A stretch of DNA of 64,000 nucleotides. Origin: Tetrastigma voinierianum. Lineage: Eukaryota; Streptophyta; Magnoliopsida; Vitales; Vitaceae. Below the pieces are notes generated by a model. It worked only from the letters and a program-made list of their open reading frames with translations. It was not told the origin of the DNA and did not search any database. Position 1 is the stretch's first letter; each line of letters begins with the position of its first letter. The stretch spans positions 86,244 to 150,243 of the forward strand of contig JAEQBH010006411.1 of NCBI GenBank assembly GCA_016808115.1, written 5' to 3'. Shown here piece after piece: positions 22,901-34,654 of this stretch. Both the position numbers and the translations under genes were made by a program.

Positions 22901-24264
22901 TGAAGAGAGGTCAGGAAGAGACTTCTCTGCCAGTCAAGGCTGAGGCGCGGAGTAGGGGGCCTAGCTAGGAGTCGTCATCTGCAAGCGGCATCACGTCTCT
23001 CATACTCGTAGATGATTGAGGTCGTTGTCGAATCCCAAGAGATATTGACTTTAAGTTGTTGGAGCTGGCCGGCTGAATCGGCGTAGGAAAGAATATAGCA
23101 GCGATGTTTTCACGGGGAACGCACCTTGCGACTGGGCCGGCACCGTGTCGTCCGCAGTCGACAATTTTTGCACTTCACCGGGGCGCCACTTGCATATTCG
23201 CAAGCGTCCGTTGCGGTTCCTAAGCTGGATTAGCTCCGCTGATAGCATTTGGACCTTTCATTGGTGGAAGTTTGCTTTGCCACCTTGAGAGCTGGCGCAT
23301 GGTGGTGAATAGCATGTCGACCCGAGCCCTCGCTCACAAGTTCATTATGGGGCTCCGTTTTGCCCAGTCACGATGAGGTGATCCTGCAGTCGAGGACAGG
23401 ATGAGACCAGTGCTCTCTCACGACCTATCGTTTGTTATCATGATCGATGTCTTTCCTTTACAGTGTATAGTGTGTGTTTTTGTAGCTGCCTGCTTTGTAT
23501 TAACGCCGGACCTTATTATAGTGTGTTTCAGCACGCACGGGAAAAAAGGCAAACGGGAGTAAACCTAGTTAATTGGGTTGAGAAGGCCACCTTTGAAAAG
23601 ATCCGGAGGTTGCTAAAGATTTTCGAGTGGGAGCGACACCACGAAGTCCTTCTTACTTTGCGGTCGAATGATTTGAGTCACGGCAGGCTCCTTATAACGA
23701 TCCGGTAATTCCTCGCCCTCTACCCATAGAAATTGTGGAAGGGGAGCATTACGTTACTGCGAACCTTTTAAATTTACTCCCGGGCAGCTCATCTCCAAGC
23801 AGGGAACCAAAGATCGAGGCTGTTGGTCGGGAATTGGTAATCTATGCGCTGCCCAGGCAACCTTCCTCTACTAGTAAGGATTACGGACTGCCCCACAGGA
23901 GCATCCGCGAAGTGTAGAGGAAGTAAGCCGATTTGGGCGGCATTTTAGTGAAGAAGGCTTCCGCCACCGGCGTTGAAAGAAAGAAGGGGACACCCGGGCA
24001 AGAGGTTCTGGCTAGGGGTGGAAAATTTCGTCCCTTGGGTTCCCCATATCCAGTCATCCCTTGGATCGGGAAGTAGAAGAGGAGGGGGAAGAAATGTCTG
24101 ACCAGGTTCATAGCCGCTGCCGAGACGGGCGTGATGCTAGCTTTAAGGCGGGTGGTTGGAAACCATCCTTTGGGGTGGAGCACAGGGGAGGGAGCTTGGA
24201 TGTACGGGCAATAGTCATCTTAGGTTCGCTTGAGATCGGTTCGAATGACCAGCTGGATCTAGAG
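22901..24264 (+). pseudogene. Probable antisense extra ORF of the Tat-like element, first part
   Basis: Plus-strand, opposite to gag-pol. It starts at ATG 22,901 (MKRGQEETSLPVKAEARSRG), after a T-rich tract ending in CAG. Protein-like blocks include WVEKATFEKIRRLLKIFEWE (about 23,575), EGEHYVTANLLNLLPGSS (about 23,738) and VGRELVIYALPRQPSSTSKD. It reaches the insertion point of Athila-like element 2 in the D-L-E-N context and appears to carry on at 36,062. Antisense extra ORFs in this position, some with a plant mobile domain, are known in Tat-lineage elements; the domain was not verified here. Stops and frameshifts are present. Confidence 0.45.
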
Positions 24265-24269
24265 AACGC
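24265..24269. repeat. Target-site duplication AACGC, left copy
   Basis: The partner at 36,057-36,061 reads AATGC: one CG-to-TG difference. Confidence 0.75.
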
Positions 24270-25621
24270 TGCATCGTCTTTTCTGTGTGCTGAAATTATT
24301 CCCAAGCTTAGGAACTAGTGTCATCAATGATTCTGTCTTTGTGTGGGAGTCCACGGTCGTTTCACGGTGGTTTCCTAGGTGATCCTTAGGGATTGCTTTC
24401 CAATGAATGTGCAATTAAGGTAAAATTCGAGGGGTTGTGATTGATTGATTTATTAACCGATTGACTTAAACTATTGTAAAACTAGAAGGGCGAATGATAA
24501 GATCCTTAGGTTTCCGCTCACCACCCGACTAGAAATGAAACCCGCTCTACTCCATGATCTCATCTAGGAGCCATTGATGAAAGGTCTTCGATGGGGGATA
24601 TAAATTTAAAAGCTTTTGTAAGACAGAATAATTTAATGATATTAAACACTTGCTTAGAAGATTTGTTTAGGCTCTTAGTTTTCATTTGAGATCAAACTTT
24701 AACGTGTCTTAGAATCTCGTTCACCGTTGTCGAGAGATGCCAAACTAAGGTTTTAGAAGAATTTTCTGATGTTTAATCTTGTATAAAATCCCATTGAAGC
24801 ACAAAGAGAGTTAGGGGTTGTTACCTTGAAGGGGTGAGTTTCCACCGTTAGAACCCTATCATGGAGGTTTAGAACTCCATTAAAGTTGAGAATTGATTCA
24901 TAATTGCTGTGAATGGAAAAATAACACTTCGATTGCAAGGTTGAGATATCAAAAATGCAGAGTCTCTCAATGAACACCAAGTTATCAAAACAACTGAAAG
25001 AATACAATTGCTTAAAAACCCATAATCAGAAGAAAAACTAAGTACTCTACTCTATGCAAACCCTAGAAAAAATAAGAAAACACTCCAAAGGTTAGAGCGA
25101 AACCACAGAATTCGGGGGCTCCCTTAGTGCACTCAAGTGGGGCCATCTGATCCTCATTAGTGATCTCTAAAGACGGCGTGCCCTTGCACGAGATTGAAAT
25201 TCCGCTCAAATCCTACGAGAGATGCGCATGTTGTGGGAATGCAAAAAGTGCCTTGTACTCCGGCTTGACCTTGAGGATCAGTACCTTATATTTGAATCTG
25301 TACCATTACTCCACTGCATGTGGGTACCAGTACCAATAAATTGTAATGCAGAGTACCACTTTGCCTCCACGGCTGCTCCTCTTCCAGCACACAACACTAC
25401 TCGGGGCCTCGACTTATTGTTGTAATCGACAACAATGATCTACAGTTGTTCTCTGGAACCAAACTGCTATGTAAATGTGCACGGGACATCGAACAACCTA
25501 CACACGCATAAAACCAGTAGAAAAGGTCAAAAGCACCTATTCTACACAAAAGGAAAGCAAAAAAACATGAGCTAAGGGGCTTAAAACCCTATATAAATGT
25601 CACACTTTTATGAATCCAACA
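24270..25621 (-). repeat. 3' LTR of Athila-like element 2 (1,352 bp)
   Basis: Begins TGCATCGTCTTTT and ends ATCCAACA. Aligns throughout with 34,655-36,056 (shared phrases GTGTGGGAGTCCA, TTGTGATTGATTGATTTATT, ACCCTATATAAATGTC). A possible TATA box on the minus strand corresponds to CTATATAAAT near 25,590. Confidence 0.92.
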
Positions 25622-25633
25622 CCCTCCCCAAAC
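25622..25633 (-). promoter_or_regulatory. Polypurine tract, Athila-like element 2
   Basis: On the minus strand TTTGGGGAGGG directly precedes the TGTTGGAT start of the 3' LTR, the expected second-strand primer. Confidence 0.8.
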
Positions 25634-26356
25634 ACATCTTGCTAATTCCTAGCAAGATTTGAACTCTCTTGCTTTATAGTCTATAAGGGCTCGACAAGGT
25701 GCGCTTAGGAGCAGTCGAGCATTGCAAGAATCCCGAAGACAATTACTTAGACATAGTGCTAAAACCTACAATTATGCAACCACTGCCTGTTACAAAACAA
25801 AGATTCTCATATAAGGGATCACATATAAATTTGAAATAAGCAATGAAATCTGGCTGGAATGAACTTCATTGGGCTAGCAACATTACCATAACCCGAGCAA
25901 GCTAGCATGCATAGAAGTTAATAAAGGAGCACCTACATAACTAAAATCAAAAAGGTCTTTTAAACTATGTGACCATAGAGGTACACAAATAGGGTTTACA
26001 AAATCAAAATGGAATTGTTGGCATGGCGACATGGGTGGAGTCTACACTAATTTCCGGCCTTTTATTCTAACGAAATACTTCTACTGGTAGTACTCCTCCT
26101 CTCAGAGTAGGGAAGATGCATCTTCATCGACATTGGTCGTCCATTTCGTTAGAGTCCTTCCGTCAAAGGAGGGTCATCTCTGATAGCGGGCTCTCCTCGT
26201 GGGATGTGACTTCTCATGCTGGAGAGCACATGATCAATTATACTGCTTCCCGGGATGCGTTAAACCACCCTTTGATTCTAAGCTCCATCCTCTTTAAGGA
26301 GATGCTCATCGGACGAGTTGACGTCGTGAAGCCACAGAGATAGCGGAGGGGATGTT

Positions 26357-27314
26357 CTAGTGAGGCCTTAATGGAAACTTGATTCGACTTTTTGCTTTTG
26401 TCTTGTTTGTGATGGGCCCGAGCCTAGGAAGAACTTTTTTTTCTCTACCAGAACTCCTTATCCCAACAGCTTCCACCAGGTTTGTAACTAGGGTCAGGAA
26501 GGGGATGTGCCTATTCTCAGTTGGGACCTCATAAAGTCCCTCATTATACACCATGTGCAGCATAGTCGATAATTTCCCGATCATTTACCTCGTATGAATT
26601 GGATTTCTTTAACTTTCTTCAGTAACTTCTCCTTTCCCTTCATTGATCGTATTATGAATGACTTTATTCATCAACGCATACTCAGGCTTTAATTTCCTCT
26701 GGATGAACTCCTTGAGCATAAAGCCCCCCCCATGGAGTACGGGGTTGAATTGCACATGGTATTTCTGAAGCAGTTAGCATCAAACTCTGTAGCCGAGTGG
26801 AAGTGGAGTTGGTCATGTGTGGCAGGGCGAACATAATTCAACGATCTAGTGATCGAGTCAGGGTTGACCATTAACTACTTCCCCGAAATTGTAGTCTCCA
26901 ACAGGGTGTCCACATTCAAATTCTCTCTCAAGTTGGAATAAAATTCCCTGACAATGGATGGCAGATAGCCTTTTACTTCCTCACCGACAAATTGCAGATT
27001 CTGATCTTGAATAACGACACGAATAGGGTGAGTAAACAGAAACATTTCAATTTTCATTCCTTGCTCATGAGTAAGACCTCGCCTTTCAATTAAATTTGGA
27101 CCCACGCTACGGCTGAGTGGAGTGATTAAGCGAACGCAACCTCAATTTCTTCGTCTTCGCTCTCACTTTCTTCCTCACTCTTTGATGAAGAACCTTTCCG
27201 CTTTCCTTTTCCCTTTTTCACAGTCTACGAAGTATCGACCTTTCGTTTTTTAACAGCTCTCTGCATAGAAGAGCTAGTGGCCTTTCCTTTCCCTGTGTTC
27301 TTCGATCTCGCCAT
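26357..27314 (-). pseudogene. Extra 3' ORF of Athila-like element 2 (putative plant transposon protein domain)
   Basis: Starts at the ATG at 27,312-27,314 (MARSKNTGKGKATSSS) followed by a basic, nuclear-signal-like KKRKV segment and a Ser/Glu-rich tract. Then come GLTHEQGMKIEMF, VREFYSNLRENLN-VDTLL (26,875-27,105), SITRSLNYVRP (26,780-26,870) and the conserved MLHMVYNEGLYEVPTENRH-PF block (26,357-26,584). This is the same domain family as the ORF at 600-1698. Broken by at least four frame changes. The function of the family is unknown. Confidence 0.75.
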
Positions 27315-28870
27315 AGATATGGCCAAAATGGCGAATATTGTGAGAATAGTCCATACACACACAAAACTCTCCCAACAACCCATTTCAGATGAAACATTGG
27401 ACTCACCCTTTTCCAAATCATTCAAACCCTTCCTCCTGTCACAAGCATGTGGATGCCACTAACCCGGCCAGGAGCATCGAAACACTGTAACCCCAGAAGC
27501 CACTGACACAATCCATACTAACACGGTGAAAATTCATTCAAATTCACTCTCGAAAGGCGAGGCGCACCACCACAGGTCCCGGCACTTTCGGGCTTTGCAT
27601 GTGAAGAACTATGGATGCAGGTCGGGTGATATGAGAACAGTGGAGAGAAAGCAGATTTGACTAGGGTTTTCTTTGGTGAGAGGTGAGAGGAGAAGTGAGG
27701 TTAGGGTTTCTCTTATATAGGAGTTAAGGGGGGGGAGGGGAGGAATCAAAAATTGGGAGAAAAGGCTCTTCAAATAGCCCATTCATGCACGACGATACCT
27801 GTACCAAAAGTGTACTACCTATTTTTTCTTGGTTGGTACCAGTACCGATCTTACTGGTACCGGTACCACTTTGCTACTGCCTTGTTTTTCAGCCTCGGTA
27901 CCAGTACCAATTTTGAGTGGTACCTATACCACTTTACAAAAATTTCCAGAATTCTCCACATTTTGGATTGCACTGTACGCTCGCTTCTTTCCTTGCTTCA
28001 TACCCCTCCAAAGGCGGTGTGTATTTGCACTCCTCGAGCACCTTCACACCTGCACCTTGGAGTCAAATACATGCAGCGTGATCAAGAAGAATCCCAAGGT
28101 TCGAGCAAGGCGGCAGCTCATTGCTCCAAAGGGTCACGAGGGTTGACTCGGTATGATTTAAGAAGTTTAAAGAGAGAAAAATATGACCTAAGATCATCTT
28201 TCAATTACGTGTGGATGTTCCTCGAAAAATAAGATGCATGTGGTGACAAAAGGGAATGCTAAAGCAATGATACACAAGTTTAGATGACTCTTAAACAGAA
28301 GTAAGGCTTAGGGCGGAAATCAATGACTTTGTGTAGTTTATGAATGAGAGTGATACAGTCAAGATTGACTCTGGAGAATAGAAAAGAATTAGGTGTCAAT
28401 TCACGAATATGAAAAAAAAGTTTATTGCATACATTATTGTGTATGTGTAGTGAAACTATATGGAGTGCATACATAAGGTCACACGGTTGCATACAACATA
28501 GGTCAGTACCGTACCCAAAGAGCCAAAATTGAAATTTTGCATGCACTTAACCCAGTAAGAACGGTCGGCGAATAGCATGCACTTAAATGGCTTCCGAACT
28601 AGTGTATGTACCGCCCCCACCATGGAAATAGACATTGCCCTCGATACCTTGGCGATACGCAGCGGTATAAGAGAGGGTAAGCAATCTGGTACATCAAGGT
28701 TGGACTCTCCTTTAGTAAAAACAAAATACAAACTAAATGAGCTAGAAGAGTAAAGAAATCACGAAAAGGAAAAATAAAACTATATCTGAGGCGGAATGAG
28801 TGCGAAGGAACATCCTGATGAGCGGATCTGCAATTCCTCATTGCTCTCTTGGCGGTCGAAGTTCTCTAGA
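27315..28870. other. Spacer of Athila-like element 2 with GGTACC-rich block
   Basis: Non-coding. From 27,780 to 27,955 it is dense in GGTACCAGTACC-like phrases, with a related run inside the 3' LTR at about 25,300-25,365. A 159-codon plus-strand ORF (27,753-28,232) crosses this and is judged spurious. Confidence 0.5.
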
Positions 28871-28881
28871 AATGGCTTTAA

Positions 28882-29940
28882 TCACTGACCATTGACTTTA
28901 AAGATTTTCCCATTGTTAGTTCTCGATCTCTCTTTGCGCCGTATGGGTGAACTACCTTGACGATAAGAAGGTGGAGTCCACTGAAACGGAGTTACTGGAA
29001 GATGTCTTGGCCCGAGAGCATGCGGCGGTACCTTTTGGTGAGGTTCAAGGTCTTCGCACAATGTTCTTGTCATGGAATAAGCTTGAGCCTCTCTCTGTAA
29101 TTGTGAGCTCTCTCATACGATTCACGCCGTAATTCATGAGCTCGTGCATGCACGTGATCTCTATTTACTGCCTTAGCGAATCAAAATTAAGAGTTTTTAA
29201 TGGCCCAAATATACTTTGTGTCCATTTCCCTTTGGTAGATGATAGGCCTTGCCATAAACTATCCTATGAGAGACATACCCGAGAATAGTCTTAAAAGCGA
29301 TGCGGTAGGCGGCGTCGGTTAGTCGAGGCGACCAGTAGCGATTTTGGGTAGCAGTTTTTTCCAAAATGTTTGATCACCTAATGGCTGGTCGACTGACCAT
29401 TGAATGCATGGGTGGTAAACCCGTGGAAACTTTTGTGCAAGGTGACTCCATACTTTTCAACGAGAATTTCAGGGTTGATTCTGAAGTGGAGCCCGCCATC
29501 GAGTAATGATTACACTGAGGCATTCCCAAGAAGTGAGAAAAAATATATTCCTTAAAAATTTCAAAACAACCTTGTGGTCATTAGTTCTCGTTGGAATGGC
29601 TTCCGCCCACTTAGAAACATAATCAATTTGCTGATAAAATGTAAGTACCCATGAGGGGAAAAAGACCCGTGAGTCTAAACCGTGTCGAGATCCTCGATGA
29701 TTAAAATGGCAGAGTAAGAGCGAAATCATGTTTCCTTCCCTCTAATTGTTGGCAGAGCACGAGGTTTTGGCAAAAATCAAAAGCGGAGTCTTTAAAGAGT
29801 GGGCTAATAAAGAAACCGACTTGCAAGATTTTATCGTCATTTTTACGGAGGAATGCCTCCTGGCTTAATTGTGATAAGTACCAGAATTTGATCGTCATTG
29901 GATACACCTTCATCGACAATTGGTCGGAATAATTACTTAA
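28882..29940 (-). pseudogene. Integrase remnant of Athila-like element 2
   Basis: The catalytic core entry DYVSKWAEAIPTRTNDHKVV then LKFLR-NIF lies at 29,520-29,640, and the C-terminal end NGKIFKVNGQ at 28,890-28,920. The part between is frameshifted; the conserved acidic residues are not all readable. Confidence 0.8.
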
Positions 29941-29949
29941 AACAATTAT

Positions 29950-30600
29950 GGGTCATCAAGTAGTATTTTTAATTCCACCAAAATTTCCTCTTTTGTTGAG
30001 GAAGGTCCATTGGGATGGAATTTGTCTGTCACTAGATAGTTCATTGTCCTTTAGCATACCATGGAGTAGTGAATGAGCAAAGATTGGCTCATCAACGGAA
30101 AGTGTCGCTATGGGTAGGCCTTGGGAAGTTTGTCTGCGGAACTAGCAAGAGGATAGGTGGTCAGCTACCAGTCTCGACTCCCTTTTTTATTCTTAATAAG
30201 TTAAAGTTAAATTCTTACGGCATAGTAGGATCTACCTAGTCAGCGAGGCTTTAGTATCTTGCTTGAAGCCAGTATATTATGTGTCCGTGAAAATGGTTAT
30301 ATGAGACCTACTGATAGTAAGACTTGAACTTTTCTAGGGCCAAAGACTACATCGAGAATTCTTTTTCGTAGTTGTGTAATTGGGTGGCGGAATCCTAGAG
30401 TCTTGTTGGCATAATAGATCAAAGCTTTTTTTATCTTCCCTTTGCCCCGATACGGCCCACATGGCATAATCAACGGCGTCGCGTGATCACCGAGGAGGTC
30501 CCAATTGGGAGATGGCATGATGGGAGGGGTGACACTAACATAGTTTCCCGAGTTTGTCAGTCGCCTCACGTACCGCGACCCGTTCAAGAGTGACGTCCTT
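29950..30600 (-). pseudogene. RNase H remnant of Athila-like element 2
   Basis: The open stretch 30,297-30,587 has GKIKKALIYYANKTLG followed by a degenerate copy of the TEKELLAVVFALEKFRSYL region of gypsy RNase H. Confidence 0.7.
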
Positions 30601-31400
30601 GGCGCAAAGTACGCGAGCGTTTATGAAAGCCTTAAAATCTTTTATGAATCTCCTATAAAATCCTGCATGACCTAAGAATGATCGTATATCCTTGACACGC
30701 TTAGGGGTGGGTAAGTTTGAGATCAACTCAACTTTTGCTTTATCTACCTCTATTTCTTTTCTCGAGACTGTATTGTCTGACACGATCCCTTGTGTCACCA
30801 TGAGTGACTTCTCCCGGTCGACCTCCATAACACTTTTCTCCGACACCTCTCGGTCACCCTCGCCCAGAGATTCTCCCGGGCATCCCCTCGTAGAATCTCA
30901 ACGAAGAAGTAAGTCAAGTGAAAAATCTCAAAATGTGTTCTATCATATCACTAAAAATCCCCATCATGCATCATTTGGAAGGTTCACAGTGCATTACATG
31001 TCAAGAAGGAGCATTTTCCTAAAGGTAAATGTGCGAAAATGAGTGAACGTGGTTTTTCTTGATCTTCTAAAGTATCTCAATTTGATTGTATCACGGTACC
31101 CATCTAGAAAACAATAGAATTCATGCCCTGTAACTCTCTCAACATTTTATCCGCAGGTAGAGGAGGAGATCTTTCCTAGTCTTTGCATTGAGTTTCCACA
31201 TAGTCTATGCCTCCCGAGACTATGGTGACCCCCAGAGTGAGAGTGGCTCATTGTGTTCATTTTACTTTACTCACAGTTGACCGATTTCTTAGGAACTACT
31301 TAGGTTGGACTAACCACTTTGCTATATCTTGATGGGGTGATAACACCTACTTCCAACAGTTTTAAAACCTCTTTCTTGACAGCTGTTTCATGACTAGTTC
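30600..31400 (-). pseudogene. Reverse transcriptase remnant of Athila-like element 2
   Basis: The C-terminal block VDKAKVELISNLPTPKRVKD then FLGHAGFYRRFIKDF is intact at 30,620-30,760. The palm region (30,860-31,080) is recognisable only through several frameshifts, and the FMDD active-site box is destroyed. Confidence 0.8.
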
Positions 31401-32470
31401 GTCGTCGTTGTGAGTTTGTCTGAGGTTTGACATCCTCTTCAGTAGACTGTGACGTACCGTCAAGGAGCTGAGAATTTGCAATATACCGCGATTGTCCATC
31501 CGATTGAAAATTTATGGGTTCTCAATATCTCCAACTGTTTATTCTCTTGATCTAACTCTAAAGAGGAGGATATAATTATGGGGAACGTTTCTTCTACCCC
31601 TAGGAATGCATACTTGAGATACGATGGTAGAGGTTTCAACTCGAAAACTTAAGTGGTTTCTCTTCAAGGGTAGTACTCACATCCTCGATTGGTGGCAATT
31701 TTCAAATTTAGGTACCCACCCATTTTACTTCCATTACCTCCAACGTCTTTCGATTATGGAATCACGAAACCACTTCCGATAATAGTTGAAGTCTTCACCC
31801 GCAAACTTGGGCTTACTAGACGAGACTTGAGAGAGGTCATCATATGAAACATGATCTACATAGTTTTGGACAACGGATTCTATCATATTCACCCCTCCTG
31901 GGCGTCCTCATCACATCTCCTATCTCATGATAGCATTGAGAGATATTCATATTAGCAGTCATGTTGCAAAGATAAACGTCATTAGTCCTCCCCCTCACGA
32001 TTGTATGATGGCATTAGAAATGGCGAGAATGGCTACCCGAGAATCAGCGAGGCGAGTCCCTTGATTCACCACAAGAGTTGCGTGTCGAGAACAATAAAGT
32101 CCATAGAAAGTAGAACTTGTCTACTTGCCAATACATCCCTTCACTATCCCTCTAGGATTTTTTCACTCACGGTCGGCTAGGTGGAGGTGATATTAGTCGT
32201 TCTAACTCTCTGACACTGGCTCCTGACATATCAGTATGGCGACAAGTTTAACACTTGCTCCCGAGTCCACTAGAGCATGTCCCAATTTAGATTCCACCAC
32301 TATGGAAATAGTGGGGCTTCTTAGATCTTTGTATTTTGGGGGCAAGTTGTTCCTAATCGAGGAAATTAATTTGTTAAGTCATGAATGCATCATGACTTTA
32401 ATTTTTCTTTTACGGTATCAAGTCTTTTTCAAAACTTGGCGTATGGCCCGAAATTTTTCTTCATGGCATC
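31400..32470 (-). pseudogene. Protease region of Athila-like element 2, badly decayed
   Basis: Assigned by position between RT and gag. A few short matches to the region before RT were seen, but no active-site motif could be read. Confidence 0.35.
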
Positions 32471-32483
32471 GATAAGGGAATGC

Positions 32484-34600
32484 TCACCTTAACTTATTTG
32501 AGCAATTCATAGATTTGGTGATTGTTCTTTCTTTGGGAGCTCTCAACCTATGAGGTATGGAGCATGAGGGGCGTAGGAAGCTTTTGTCTTTTACGGCTCG
32601 ACATCGACGACATACGCCTAGGAACATGAGGCATCGGACACCTCCATCATCCCTTAGTGATTCATTTTGCACATCTTTATTGTTTCCTTGGGCTGAATGG
32701 TTTGTCAATTATTTTCCAGGGCTTCGAAGAGTGGTGGCCCGGTAGTCTGATATTGAGGTGACATCTTGGACTGAGACTCAACAATTTTGACCACGGGGGT
32801 TTTGTTTATCCCGAGAGGGAGTTTCCCTTTTTCTTGTTGAAAATTTCCCATAAAAGTCGACTTAGTGATTCGGGATCTCTCCACATCATTGGGCGGTTTG
32901 AAGTCGGTGTTGGTGGATTGTTGGAGTCTAAACATTTGTGTCACAATGTCCTCAGACTTCTCTTATGTGGAGGTTGGTAAAAGGCACATTGAGAAAGAGA
33001 GAGAGAGAAGGAAGACTTTTGACTCCCTTGAGAAGAGGGGTGGAAACCTTGGTTAGGATTTGCAGGAACTCCTTGAGGACCTTGATTTTGAAATTAAGGG
33101 GCTTGATTTGAAAAACCTTAGTTTTGGAAGTTCTGGCCTTGGTTATTTGGCAAATGGTTTTGGCCTCCCTCATTCCTCAAACCTTCAAGGTCGGGTGCTT
33201 ACCACCTGGATTATAAGTTTCAAAGTGTGGAGAATTGAAGGGCTTCCTTTGGTAATTAAGAGCATTACCTTGCTCTATTTGGATTGCTCCCTTGACTTGA
33301 GGAAGGTTAGGGTAGTTAATGGTTGAATGAGCGGGGTCATCGCAAATGATGCACTGAGCTCCTCCACGCCCGGGGATCCATCAGGCATCGTAGGTACTCG
33401 AATCTGACCAGTCACCTCCATTCACTTTTTTAATTGGATGGCCTCCTAACTTCCTAGTTAAATTGGCTATTTTAAGCTTCTGTAGTCATCATTCTCTCTT
33501 AGAAGTGATGTATTCTTTCCTCACGTAGGTGTCTTGTGCACTTTAGCGTTATCTCACGAATTATTAGTCTCCCCCAGTTTAGGCATTTTTACGCTGTGTA
33601 TCAAAAAGTGCACGACCTCCTGGCACTTTCTCATAGAATTCACTTTTACATCATTTGGATGTATTTAACATTGTCAAGCAGTCCTTGAATTAAAATATAC
33701 GACAAATTTAAATACGACATCAAACCATGGTAGGGAAAAGCGTGGAGAGGTCCTTATATCTTTCCATCTGATAGCAAAAAGGAGTTTGCTAGGTTTTCAA
33801 AAAAAAGTTTTGGATTCACTGCTGGTGCACATTAAATGCACGTCTTGAGGAGGAAAATTTGTTATTCGAAATTCATTTCACATAACTTCCCACGATAAAA
33901 AGTGCCAGATTGGCGCAATAGTGAAACCATATTTTGGTCTTTTCCTTCAGAGAGAATGGGAATAAAACCATACAAATTATATGGAGAGGCGATCCTGTAG
34001 AAAGAAAGCGCTGCAAACATCCTCAAAATCTCTCATGAATGAGTAGGGGTTCTCATAATCGGCCCCTTGATACACGAGGCGAATCATCTCCCGGAGCTTC
34101 ATAAAGGAATTGGTTAAGCCTCTTGATTGGCGAATACATGAACTGTTGTGGTTCTTTAAGGTTGTAGAATCTCTCGAGAGGGTTCTTTCCACATTAAGTA
34201 AAGGGGTAGGGGAGCTCGATGTTGATTTGCTGAAAATTAACGCTTTCCCTACTCTGCATGGGATTCTTAAACAGTGCGACACCATCTCACTTAGTCGTGG
34301 GGTTCATGGGGTCTTTGCGGGTCACCAGGTAACCCTTGAGCATTTGGATTAAAGAGAGTTTGCTGATTCCCGAGATGGTCTATTTGAGGTTTGTGTAGGG
34401 TTCTCTTGAAACAAATGTCTTACTATGGACTCTTCATAATGTCTTTGAGGTATGACTCTTACAAGTCGGCGTTGCTCGTCACGAGCGAGGCCCGGCATGC
34501 ACGATATTACTGACTAGACGGGGTATCCACTTATATTATCTACAAAAAGAATTAAAAAGAAAAGATAGAGAATGTACCAGATTTGCAATGCAATTGCAAA
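32484..34600 (-). pseudogene. Gag of Athila-like element 2
   Basis: From the N-terminal side: SFMKLREMIRLVYQGADYEN then PYSFMRDFEDVCSAFFLQD (33,980-34,120), a zinc-knuckle remnant CIICDDPAHST with the last Cys changed to Tyr (about 33,320-33,360), a Gln/Asn/Lys-rich stretch (32,950-33,170), and the gag-tail block (32,705-32,944). Several frameshifts. Confidence 0.75.
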
Positions 34601-34640
34601 TTACCACTAGCTCTCTCTAGATCAACTAGAGTGCTCGCCA

Positions 34641-34654
34641 CTCCCCGGTAACGA
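34641..34654 (-). promoter_or_regulatory. Degenerate primer binding site, Athila-like element 2
   Basis: Minus strand TCGTTACCGGGGAG beside the LTR end resembles the tRNA-Asp complement CGTTGCCGGGGA, with its outer 6 bases missing. Confidence 0.5.

Noticed and set aside
24270..25621. Earlier placement of the Athila-like element 2 LTR start at 24,288
   Set aside because: Similarity to the partner LTR continues upstream to TGCA at 24,270, and only that start gives a matching 5-bp duplication.
27753..28232. 159-codon plus-strand ORF
   Set aside because: It lies across the GGTACC-rich spacer of Athila-like element 2 with no protein-like motifs and is on the strand opposite to the element.
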